From Gammaproteobacteria bacterium (GTDB taxonomy: Bacteria; Pseudomonadota; Gammaproteobacteria; DRLM01), in NCBI GenBank assembly GCA_023266095.1, contig JAHFRV010000026.1, positions 1-42,061 of the forward strand: a stretch of DNA of 42,061 nt, in the 5' to 3' direction. Shown piece by piece: positions 35,144 to 42,061 of this stretch. A model generated the notes under the pieces. That model searched no databases. It was not told the DNA's origin and saw only the letters and a program-made list of their open reading frames with translations. Within the stretch, counting starts at the first letter, position 1, and every line of letters begins with the position of its first letter. The position numbers and the translations under genes are program-made.

Positions 35144-35163
35144 AACTGTCAAATCTGACAGGG
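35144..35163 (-). promoter_or_regulatory. lux box
   Basis: The core CTGTCAAATCTGACAG (35146-35161) is a dyad with 6-bp arms that matches the LuxR-type operator pattern CTGNCA-N2-TCTGNCAG. It is located ~70 bases upstream of the luxI start, just after the luxR stop, as expected for autoinduction of luxI. Confidence 0.8.
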
Positions 35164-35184
35164 GGCGGGTGGCGGGGTCAGTTT

Positions 35185-35934
35185 TTAGGCGGGTTGGGGG
35201 GTAATGATGCCGAGCGAAATACCGCGCGCGACCGCCTGTTGACGATTAATGACGCCGAGTTTTTCGGCGGCGTTGTTCAAATGAAAAACCACGGTGCGTT
35301 CGGAGATGCGGAGGATTTGCGAAATTTCCCAGGCGGTTTTCCCCTCGGCGCTCCACAACAGGCATTCTTTCTCGCGGGCGCTGAGCTGGATGTGTTGCGC
35401 CGCGATATCGGGACTATCGAGGATGGCGCGGATGGCTTCGTGGATGTGAGGGAGCAGCGACGGGGTGAAGGGCACGGCGTTGAAGATCGACTGCTGAGTG
35501 TCGCGGGTGTCTTGTCCTGAGGCGAGACTGAAGAGAATTTTTTCGCCATAGCAGCCGTGCAACGGAAAACTCACGCCGCGGCTCAGGCCGAGATCGCGCG
35601 CTTCGCTCATGAAAGCTTGCGCTACGGCATCGGCGTCGGCCAGCCGTTCGCCGGTGTCCCAGCTCAGCGGCGTGATGTGGCGCACGCAGTGTTGCACAAT
35701 GGGGTCGCTGAGTTCGTATTTACGTTCCCGGTACCAGGAACCCCAATCGTCGGGATAACCGCTGACGATGATCGTGGTGGGTTTGACGAAGGAGGTGGGA
35801 AAGCGCGCGCCGAACAGAAAGAATTCGAAACCCAATTCTTGGGTGAAACGAGCGCAGACGGCGTGAATATCCTCGATCGCCTTCGCCTTGCTGAGGGTAT
35901 CAACTAGCTCATGGTAGAGCGTGGGCGTTATCAT
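35185..35934 (-). CDS. luxR: LuxR-family quorum-sensing regulator
   Basis: A 249-residue autoinducer-dependent transcription factor. The N-terminal ligand domain has the family residues in order: Trp67-Tyr68 within GSWYRERKY, Asp77-Pro78 (SDPIV), Trp92 and Gly120. The C-terminal GerE-type helix-turn-helix covers ~residues 183-245 (LSAREKECLLWSAEGKTAWEISQILRISERTVVFHLNNAAEKLGV). It should bind the neighbouring lux box with the product of luxI. Confidence 0.95.
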   Translation of the reverse strand: MITPTLYHELVDTLSKAKAIEDIHAVCARFTQELGFEFFLFGARFPTSFVKPTTIIVSGYPDDWGSWYRERKYELSDPIVQHCVRHITPLSWDTGERLADADAVAQAFMSEARDLGLSRGVSFPLHGCYGEKILFSLASGQDTRDTQQSIFNAVPFTPSLLPHIHEAIRAILDSPDIAAQHIQLSAREKECLLWSAEGKTAWEISQILRISERTVVFHLNNAAEKLGVINRQQAVARGISLGIITPQPA

Positions 35935-36467
35935 TCTTACCGCCTATGCTTTAAGTTAATAGCCGCCTCGTGGACGGCGACGGGCAGGAAGCTAGGCGCT
36001 GCTTATAGCACCTCTCACCCTTACTGGATTGGAATTGTACCCCTGCCCAGCGCTAATTAATTAGCATACTCGCCATTGCGAGGTCCAGACTGAAGAATCG
36101 ATCCTGCCCGACAAGGGTACGTAGCCGAGGATTTGCCACTGCTTTCTGTTGAGATGACGTGCAATTCAGAGCCAGGGTCTGCGCTGGGATGGGCTAGACT
36201 CGCTATCCACTGTGGTCGCTATCCTCCCCGGGGCTTTGTGACGTGATGGTTACTTAATGCAAATCATGGGGTCGCGGCTACCCAGCGGTTGCGGTATACG
36301 GTCTTAGGGTGGCTGGTGTTTGGAATGGTGGGCAAGCTCCTGTAATATCGCGGCTTTCCAAGAGTCTGAGCCGCCGCTACCTAAGGCGCGCGGTGCAAAG
36401 CCAGATTCAGTTGAGCGCGGCCCAGGCCTGGGCCGCGATCGAGTGACGGACGGGACGTAGTGTTCGA
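35935..36467. other. Intergenic region with two long palindromes
   Basis: No gene is supported (a 68-codon frame at 36304-36510 on the minus strand overlaps the next gene and matches nothing). It holds the luxR promoter region and GCTAATTAATTAGC at 36052-36065, a perfect 14-base palindrome. A perfect 22-base palindrome (36416-36437) lies 30 bases before the next start codon. Confidence 0.45.
36416..36437. promoter_or_regulatory. Perfect 22-base palindrome upstream of the cytochrome-SUMF1 gene
   Basis: CGCGGCCCAGG is followed at once by its exact complement. With no loop it suits a dimeric regulator's operator better than a hairpin. It ends 30 bases before the ATG at 36468. Confidence 0.4.
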
Positions 36468-37535
36468 ATGAATAAATCATATCGCCGCCGACGGCAAATA
36501 CCGTTGGCATTACCCCACGGTTCGGCCTGGCTGGGCTTGATCGTTATGTTGTGTTTTTCCTGCACGGGCTTGGCCGCTGCGCCGCGGGATCATGTCCACC
36601 AACAAAACGCCTGCGGTCGCTGCCATACCAAAGACGTCACGGCAGCGAGGGTGTTGGATACGCCGGAGCAGAGTTGTCTACGCTGTCACACTCAAGCCGC
36701 CTGGCGTAGCGGTCTGTTCAAAGTCGGTGCCGTCGCGTCCGCCGCGACCGAGTTGTCGAAACGCCTGCCGGACCGGCCCATCGCCGCGAGCGATGGCATG
36801 CGTTATCCGCAATATAACGCGCAATCGCGGCTGGGCGGCGAGCCCAATCCGATGGCGGCGATTCCCGCCGGCCGCTTCATCCGCGGCACCAATGACCGTC
36901 TGCCCGACGAAGGTCCGCAGCACACCGTGAATGTGGCGGCCTTCAAGATCGATGTCTACGAAGTGACTAACCTGCAATACAAGACTTTCATCGACGCCAC
37001 CGGCCGCCGATCGCCGGATCATTTCCGCAATCGCACCTTTCCCGCCGGCAAGGCCGATCATCCGGTTACCTTTGTCACCTGGAACGACGCGGCGGACTAT
37101 TGCGAGTGGGCGGGCAAACGTCTGCCCAGCGACGTGGAATGGGAGAAGGCCGCGCGCGGAACGGACGGCCGTTCTTTCCCGTGGGGCAATGAATTCGATG
37201 TGCGCAAGGCCAACACGCCGGTGCGCTGGCTGGCGCTGAAGGAGACAGGTGACACCACGCCGGTCGGTGCCTTCCAGGCCGGCGCCAGTCCCTACGGGGT
37301 GTATGACGTGACCGGTAATGTCTGGGAGTGGACCGCGTCGTGGTATCAACCTTATCCGGGCAATAAGACCGCGTCCGAGGCCTACGGCGAACGTTATAAA
37401 ACTTTAAAGGGCGGGTCATGGTTCGACTGTTCGTTTTACAAATGCGGTCTCTCGGCGCCGGTCTACAACCGCGCCTTCTTCGCCCGTAAAACCAAAAACG
37501 ATACGATCGGTTTCCGTTGCGCGAAAGATCAGTGA
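36468..37535 (+). CDS. Diheme cytochrome c fused to a formylglycine-generating-enzyme-like (SUMF1) domain
   Basis: A 355-residue exported protein. A signal sequence (hydrophobic stretch ~20-37, ending LAAA) precedes two c-type heme motifs, CGRCH (49-53) and CLRCH (70-74). A SUMF1/FGE domain follows from ~127 to the end (MAAIPAGRFIRGTNDRLPDEGPQHTV, VTWNDAADYCEWAGKRLPSDVEWEKAARG, GVYDVTGNVWEWTASWYQP, GFRCAKD). At the position of the copper-binding cysteine pair of true formylglycine-generating enzyme it has Cys321-x4-Cys326 in GGSWFDCSFYKCG. It is thus a periplasmic redox protein that could do oxygen- or copper-dependent cysteine oxidation, or a NirV-like accessory. The substrate is unknown and no sulfatase is in the window. 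Confidence 0.85.
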   Translation: MNKSYRRRRQIPLALPHGSAWLGLIVMLCFSCTGLAAAPRDHVHQQNACGRCHTKDVTAARVLDTPEQSCLRCHTQAAWRSGLFKVGAVASAATELSKRLPDRPIAASDGMRYPQYNAQSRLGGEPNPMAAIPAGRFIRGTNDRLPDEGPQHTVNVAAFKIDVYEVTNLQYKTFIDATGRRSPDHFRNRTFPAGKADHPVTFVTWNDAADYCEWAGKRLPSDVEWEKAARGTDGRSFPWGNEFDVRKANTPVRWLALKETGDTTPVGAFQAGASPYGVYDVTGNVWEWTASWYQPYPGNKTASEAYGERYKTLKGGSWFDCSFYKCGLSAPVYNRAFFARKTKNDTIGFRCAKDQ

Positions 37536-37603
37536 ACGCAAGCAACGCATCGCCGCCAACATCCACAGCGTATTTTTAGTAATTCAGCACTCAAGGATAA
37601 GGC

Positions 37604-38656
37604 ATGAATTTGAAGACAGGATCCCGGCTGCTGGTGTTGGCCTTGACGGTGGGCACTGCGGGGTGCAGCCAGCGTAGCGAAGAGATTGCCGATCACGAGA
37701 CCGTGACGCTCGCGGCGCCGATCGCCGTCACGCCCACCCCCGCCAGCGACACGGTAGTCAAGGCCGTCGCGGCCTCGCCGGGTAATCGAAGTGAGATGCC
37801 GATGGTGACCGTGCCGGCGGGCGAATTCATCCGCGGCAGCCAGAAAACCGATGACGAGGGCATACAGGAACAATACGGCATGGCGGCACCGATTTATCTC
37901 GATGAATATCCGCAACACAAAATGATTTTGCCCGCCTTCAAAATCGACGTGTATGAAGTGAGCAATAAACAGTTCAAGGACTTCATCATCGCTACCGATC
38001 GCGCCTTGCCCTATGAATGGGGACACAATGGCTACGGCCTGACCATGAAGGAAGCGAGCACCATGGATATCGAACGTTTGCGTAAAATCGGCACCGACGA
38101 TTTTAAGCTGGATATGGATACCACCAAAATGTCGCGGGAAGCGCTGATGACGGTGATGGAGAAGGAGCAGCTCAAGCGCGACCCGTTTCCGGTGACGGGC
38201 ATCTCATGGCATTACGCCGACGTTTATTGCCGCTGGCGCGGTAAACGCCTGCCCACCGAGGCCGAATGGGAAAAGGCCGCGCGCGGCCCCAACGGTTTCG
38301 AGTTTCCCTGGGGCAACGATTGGAACGCGGCGCTGACCAATACCGGCGATCAAGATGAAAGCGAATGGGAAGAGGGTATCGCGCCGGTGGGCTCTTATCC
38401 TCACAACAAATCGTATTACGGCGCCTACGACATGGCCGGCAATGTCTGGGAATGGACCGCCGACTGGTATCAGCCTTATCCCAAATCCATATACCGCAGC
38501 GATAACTTCGGCGAGAAGGTCAAGGTGATCCGCGGCGGCGGCGGTGGCATCGGCCATTACGCCTTGAGTTATTTTTTCCGCGGCGCCACCCGCCAATTCG
38601 CCGAGCCCGATATGGCCGGCGAGGATGTGGGTTTCCGCTGCGCGGCGGACCTGTGA
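37604..38656 (+). CDS. SUMF1-domain lipoprotein (catalytic cysteines absent)
   Basis: A 350-residue lipoprotein (lipobox GTAGC, Cys21). After a low-complexity linker the SUMF1 domain begins ~residue 65 (MPMVTVPAGEFIRGSQKTDDEG). It includes ISWHYADVYCRWRGKRLPTEAEWEKAARGPNGFEFPWGN and AYDMAGNVWEWTADWYQPYP, and ends GFRCAADL. The place of the cysteine pair reads RGGGGGIGHYALSYFFRG, so it cannot be a classical formylglycine enzyme. It follows the cytochrome fusion after 68 bases on the same strand, suggesting a joint envelope function, with this one as a structural or binding partner. Confidence 0.85.
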   Translation: MNLKTGSRLLVLALTVGTAGCSQRSEEIADHETVTLAAPIAVTPTPASDTVVKAVAASPGNRSEMPMVTVPAGEFIRGSQKTDDEGIQEQYGMAAPIYLDEYPQHKMILPAFKIDVYEVSNKQFKDFIIATDRALPYEWGHNGYGLTMKEASTMDIERLRKIGTDDFKLDMDTTKMSREALMTVMEKEQLKRDPFPVTGISWHYADVYCRWRGKRLPTEAEWEKAARGPNGFEFPWGNDWNAALTNTGDQDESEWEEGIAPVGSYPHNKSYYGAYDMAGNVWEWTADWYQPYPKSIYRSDNFGEKVKVIRGGGGGIGHYALSYFFRGATRQFAEPDMAGEDVGFRCAADL

Positions 38657-38686
38657 ATCCCCTTGAAGAACGCAGCGGATGATCGA

Positions 38687-39061
38687 TCAATAGCTGCGGT
38701 ATGCCGCGTGGCCTGACGACACCAGTAGATCGTTAATGTTTTGCCATTTCCCGCTGGCATCGGGCAGCCAGATTTCCGCGAGATAACGGCCGTATTTCTC
38801 GCGGTGATCTTTAAAGGTTTCGATGATGATTTCCTTGCCTTCGATTTGTTCGCGAAGAAAGGCCAGCGCAGCCAGGCCGCGTTCCCGGCTGAGACCGCGC
38901 AGCTCGGGGGTGTCGATGCGGTTCAATCTCACTTTTTCACCGTGATGCCACGTGGACAAGCCGAGATCGATATCCACAGTGCAGGTATCACCGTCGTAGA
39001 TTGAACGCACGATGGCGGAATAGTAATAACGCTTGTCTTCCATGCTTTGGTTGGTAGTCAT
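38687..39061 (-). CDS. Thermonuclease-like (SNase/TNase) protein
   Basis: A 124-residue staphylococcal-nuclease-fold protein. Visible motifs are SIYDGDTCTVDIDLGL (metal-binding Asp region), VRLNRIDTPELRG (Arg and the Asp-Thr-Pro-Glu motif), REKYGRYLAEIWL (second Arg region) and VSSGHAAYRSY. Catalytic residues look present. No signal peptide from the start at 39061, which has AAAGGGAG upstream; a longer frame start adds no signal. It may act inside the cell or be a non-secreted phage- or plasmid-type version. Confidence 0.85.
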   Translation of the reverse strand: MTTNQSMEDKRYYYSAIVRSIYDGDTCTVDIDLGLSTWHHGEKVRLNRIDTPELRGLSRERGLAALAFLREQIEGKEIIIETFKDHREKYGRYLAEIWLPDASGKWQNINDLLVSSGHAAYRSY

Positions 39062-39179
39062 AAACTCTCCCTTTATTGTTTGCCAACAGGCCTGAGCGAA
39101 TTCATCGGGCCGTCGATCCCAAGCCCGCTGTAAAAAAAGCGGTTGCAATATACTTTACTAGCATTTCCAACCGGCCGGT

Positions 39180-39884
39180 TCAAAACAACCGTTGAAAATA
39201 TAACTCGATTCCTTGTTCAAGATGGTCGTGCAGCAAGGCGCCGACTTGGCCATCGCCCACGCTGAATTCAAGTCCGTAGTCACCGCCGAGTTGCGGACCG
39301 GCCTGGCGTTGCCATTTGAAACTGACCGGTCCTGATGCGGTTTCGTCGCTCGAAAGATGGCTGTAGACCGCGCCCACCAGCAGGCGGGTCCGGGAAGTGA
39401 TACGCCATCGCGCGTCGCTTGCCAGTTGCGCCTGTTCCCATTCGACCCGTAGCGACTGCCCGCCTTCATCATCGTCTACCCGCTGGTAAAGATAACTGCC
39501 GGTCAGGTAGATTTCGAGGCGCGGCGAATGCCAGAGCAGGCCGCGCAGGCTGGGGGCGGTGTAAAAACCCTGGGGTTCCATCCCGTCTAGCGCGGACAGA
39601 GCGGTGCTGCTGAGGCGGGCATAGCCGAGGCGTAAACCGGGTTGGAGACGGGCGTCACTGTTTTCGAAGAACCGTACTCCGGCGCGTTGCACCGTCACGC
39701 TGCCCGTGCCCTGCGGGTTATGTAACTCCATGTCGAAGCGCTGGAGCTGTGCGGCGAACTGGAAGGGAGGCGGGTAAAAGGGATCAGCGCTGGTTGTCGC
39801 AGGTGCGCAGAGCAATGTCTTACCGGCCAGTAGTATGGCGGCGACGGTGGGGCTGCGTTTTTTTGTAGGGGCGGCTGTCGCCAA
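39180..39884 (-). CDS. Putative outer-membrane beta-barrel protein
   Basis: A 234-residue protein. The start codon is TTG at 39884, preceded by AAGAGAA; no ATG gives a signal peptide. The N-terminus (KKRSPTVAAILLAGKTLLCAPATTSA) is a signal sequence. Then come alternating short amphipathic strands with aromatic girdles (FQFAAQLQRFDMELHN, RLGYARLS, RLEIYLTGSYLYQRVD, RLLVGAVYSHLS) and a terminal Phe (LYFQRLF), typical of an outer-membrane barrel. I do not recognise a named family; the barrel call is inference from the pattern. Confidence 0.7.
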   Translation of the reverse strand: MATAAPTKKRSPTVAAILLAGKTLLCAPATTSADPFYPPPFQFAAQLQRFDMELHNPQGTGSVTVQRAGVRFFENSDARLQPGLRLGYARLSSTALSALDGMEPQGFYTAPSLRGLLWHSPRLEIYLTGSYLYQRVDDDEGGQSLRVEWEQAQLASDARWRITSRTRLLVGAVYSHLSSDETASGPVSFKWQRQAGPQLGGDYGLEFSVGDGQVGALLHDHLEQGIELYFQRLF

Positions 39885-40137
39885 TGAAGTTCTCTTTACA
39901 GAAGCAGCGGTCGATCCGCGTCAGCATTCTATCCGGATAAGGCCGGCTGGCACAGACCGGCCGTGCCGGCCCAGAGGGTGTCTGCGCCAGATTTTACCAC
40001 GCAGGGATCAACCCCTTGTTTGTATTGGACGATACAGTGCATGCCAGCCATGGATATTAAAGGAAACGGCGGTCGGGGCCGACAATCTGCAGGAATGACA
40101 CGGAACGCGGGCCAGATCGGTTGCGGGAACACGCTTA

Positions 40138-41850
40138 ATGAAAAATGCTCAAAAGTCCGGTTTTTTTAAGTCCTTGTTTGGTGCGGGACGTCGCCTCGCG
40201 CCAGTGCGGATGGACCTGCCTTTGTACATTCCGGTCGCGCCCAAACCGGCCAAGGTGCCGCCCCTCGACTTCGACGCGCTGATAGAAGAATTCCAACGTC
40301 ACGATTACGCCCCGGTCACTATCTTCATTGAGATGGCGCGGCTGCTGGAGAAAAGTAATCCCCAGCCTTTCGCCGCGGAGCAGCGCATGAGCTGCACGCA
40401 TATGTTGGTCGAGGAATTTAACAAGGCGATCAGCGCCTTGTTCAACCGCTTCGTCAATGAAGGCAGCGGCATACCCGAGAGCCGCGAGCAACGCGAGGCA
40501 ATGTCGCATGCGGTACGGGCGGCTGAGCAACTTGCCATCAGTTATAAGCTGGCGTTCCGGCAGGAATACGGCAGTTTGAGCGACGACCCCGCCCAGCGTG
40601 AACGCCTGGCGGTCGTGGTATTGCGCATCATGGAATTGATCCGCCTTGAGCAATTGTTGCGGGCCTTCCGTTATCAAAAATTACCGCAACACGCTTGGCG
40701 CGATAGTAACCAGCTCTTTTTCGCCGCCGCCAGGTTTAGCGATGTGAGGGTCGCGCAGACTTTAAAAATCCGTATTTTCGAAAATGAAACCGTGCCGCGG
40801 CGCGGCCTGTTTCCCGACATCGCTACGCTAGAGCAAGTCTATCTGTCGATACAGGTTACCGGGCTGCTGGATGTGATCAGCTGGCCGACCCACTTGATGT
40901 ACGTCGTGGATCGTTATTTGGCGGAGCTCGATCCGCAGTTAACCGCCGTGCCTGACGAAGAAGCGGCTTTGCCGACCGGCCATGTCGTTATTTATCAAAA
41001 CCAGGGGATGCCGCCGCGTTTCAGCCGCAGTCAAGACGAGATGGGTGACGCTTTGCTGGTGGATATGCGGCCATTGGTTAGATGGGTGGCGACCGATAGA
41101 GTGGCCTTGAATTCACCGGAAGGCACCCTCGTGTTGAGCGGCCCGCTCAGCGAACTGGATGCCCATGATCGAATTCCTATTCTCGATCTGCTATTGCAAA
41201 AAGTCCGGCCGCAAAAACGCAACGAAACGCGCCATACGGTCTTCGAGGCGCGTGATGCCAGGGTTTATGGTGGATTCAATGACATTTATCGTTTTCTGCG
41301 CAGCGCCGTTTCGGGCAGTGGCGCGGAGGCGCAGGATGAACGGCGGTTTTGGGACAGTTTGGCTATGCACTCGAAGGTGGTGGTCGGCGACAGCAATGAG
41401 CCCGATCCGCGCTGGATAGTCGCCAATGAAAGTGATGGCGGCGTGCAATTGCGCATCCAGGAAAGCCAATACGCCATGTTGCTGCAAGTCGGTCGTTTAG
41501 TGGCGTACAGTCTTTCCGGCGAGGATGTGGCCGAGGCCAAATTGGGTTACATCGCCCGCTTGCAGCGGGTGGGCGAGCGCGAAGTGGAAGTAGGCATCGC
41601 CCGGATCCGGCAAACCGCGACCGCCGCGGTCGTGGAGGATCTCGACGCCGAGGATCAGCGTAGTTTGCCGGCGGTGATGATCCGCGACCTCAATGGCAAA
41701 TTGCATTTGTTGTGCGATAACAAACACGGATTCATGACCGGTGACCGCCTCGCCGTGCATGCCAATGGCCATCCCTATACCGGCGCCTTGGGCGAGGCCG
41801 GGTTGATCAAGCCCGATTTTACCGTGTTCGAGCTACACACCGCCGAATAG
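40138..41850 (+). CDS. Hypothetical protein, possibly with a PilZ-like C-terminal domain
   Basis: A 570-residue soluble protein, no signal or membrane helix. The N-terminal ~270 residues are predicted helical (FDALIEEFQRHDYAPVTIFIEMARLLEKSN, AERLAVVVLRIMELIRLEQLLRAF-like stretches). A central segment near residues 360-390 (RPQKRNETRHTVFEARDARVYGGFNDIYRFL) has a basic RxxxRH entry recalling PilZ c-di-GMP proteins, and the C-terminal ~130 residues are beta-rich. Proteins of this size with a PilZ-like core exist in beta- and gammaproteobacteria, so c-di-GMP binding is possible but unproven. The ribosome binding site is weak. It is divergent from the preceding barrel gene. Confidence 0.6.
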   Translation: MKNAQKSGFFKSLFGAGRRLAPVRMDLPLYIPVAPKPAKVPPLDFDALIEEFQRHDYAPVTIFIEMARLLEKSNPQPFAAEQRMSCTHMLVEEFNKAISALFNRFVNEGSGIPESREQREAMSHAVRAAEQLAISYKLAFRQEYGSLSDDPAQRERLAVVVLRIMELIRLEQLLRAFRYQKLPQHAWRDSNQLFFAAARFSDVRVAQTLKIRIFENETVPRRGLFPDIATLEQVYLSIQVTGLLDVISWPTHLMYVVDRYLAELDPQLTAVPDEEAALPTGHVVIYQNQGMPPRFSRSQDEMGDALLVDMRPLVRWVATDRVALNSPEGTLVLSGPLSELDAHDRIPILDLLLQKVRPQKRNETRHTVFEARDARVYGGFNDIYRFLRSAVSGSGAEAQDERRFWDSLAMHSKVVVGDSNEPDPRWIVANESDGGVQLRIQESQYAMLLQVGRLVAYSLSGEDVAEAKLGYIARLQRVGEREVEVGIARIRQTATAAVVEDLDAEDQRSLPAVMIRDLNGKLHLLCDNKHGFMTGDRLAVHANGHPYTGALGEAGLIKPDFTVFELHTAE

Positions 41851-41941
41851 ACCGGGTTGACCGGCTCGGCGTCGGGGGGCAACCGTGTATACCGAATCGT
41901 CCTTTTCGAAAGCAATTCAATTGCGGCAAGCGGTTGTTTCA

Positions 41942-42061
41942 CTAGGGCCTGTTGACGTTTCGTTTTAAGGTATTGAAATAAAAAAGCAAACTCGTATTCT
42001 TGGATTCGCCAAAAAACAAAAAAAGAGTTTGCTAGATGCCCCGATTATTGCTCAGTGACGA
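41942..42061 (+). mobile_element. Left end of an IS5-like insertion sequence
   Basis: The sequence AGGGCCTGTTGACGTTTC beginning at 41944 resembles the terminal repeat of IS5-family elements (GAGCCTGTTGA type). It is preceded by CTAG (41942-41945), a usual target motif for that family. About 90 bases later a transposase reading frame begins. The element runs off the window's right edge, so its right end and full transposase cannot be seen. Confidence 0.6.
42035..42061 (+). CDS. IS5-family transposase, first nine codons only
   Basis: ATG CCC CGA TTA TTG CTC AGT GAC GA encodes MPRLLLSD(E), the common N-terminus of IS5-family transposases. It is cut by the window end, so nothing further can be said about activity. 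GAGTTT lies upstream instead of a good ribosome binding site. Confidence 0.6.

Overview
The window is chromosomal DNA of a Gram-negative bacterium, most likely a proteobacterium and plausibly a gammaproteobacterium. It encodes outer-membrane porins, several lipoproteins, a LuxI/LuxR pair, sigma-54-type promoters and a tRNA with an encoded CCA end. The species cannot be fixed from the sequence. The main theme is scavenging of organic nitrogen: guanidine, urea, formamide and aliphatic amides.

Layout. (1) 1-3684: end of an integrated element with a Fic-family protein, an array of small hairpins of unknown function, and a frameshifted large serine recombinase whose reading frame runs across a tRNA-Arg(CCG) gene, the probable attachment site. 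(2) 3956-5158: an M16 zinc peptidase. (3) 5426-15776: guanidine locus. An importer (binding protein, permease, ATPase) is transcribed leftwards and a guanidine hydrolase rightwards, each behind its own guanidine-I riboswitch and each riboswitch behind a sigma-54-like promoter. The hydrolase is followed by ureD-ureA-ureB-ureC-ureE-ureF-ureG. (4) 15988-18420: a TorF/FmdC-like porin, formamidase FmdA and zinc-ribbon protein FmdB. (5) 18914-24967: a five-gene amide/urea-type ABC transporter and aliphatic amidase AmiE. (6) 25254-31785: a second, nearly identical porin and urea transporter UrtABCDE. (7) 31885-33932: small lipoproteins and a frameshifted membrane-protein gene. (8) 34042-35934: luxR, a lux box, luxI and a degenerate receiver-like gene. 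(9) 36468-41850: a diheme-cytochrome/SUMF1 fusion, a SUMF1 lipoprotein, a secreted-nuclease-like protein, a putative outer-membrane protein and a 570-residue protein of unknown function. (10) The last ~120 bases hold the start of an IS5-like insertion sequence.

How it fits together (inference from families and context): guanidine enters through the riboswitch-controlled importer and GdmH splits it to urea plus ammonia. Urease, fed also by UrtABCDE, splits urea to ammonia and CO2, while FmdA and AmiE release ammonia from formamide and short aliphatic amides. Five sequences of the form GG-N10-GC with TGGCA-like -24 boxes precede the importer, gdmH, both porins and the amide transporter, so the region looks like one sigma-54/NtrC-type nitrogen regulon with guanidine sensing added on two branches.
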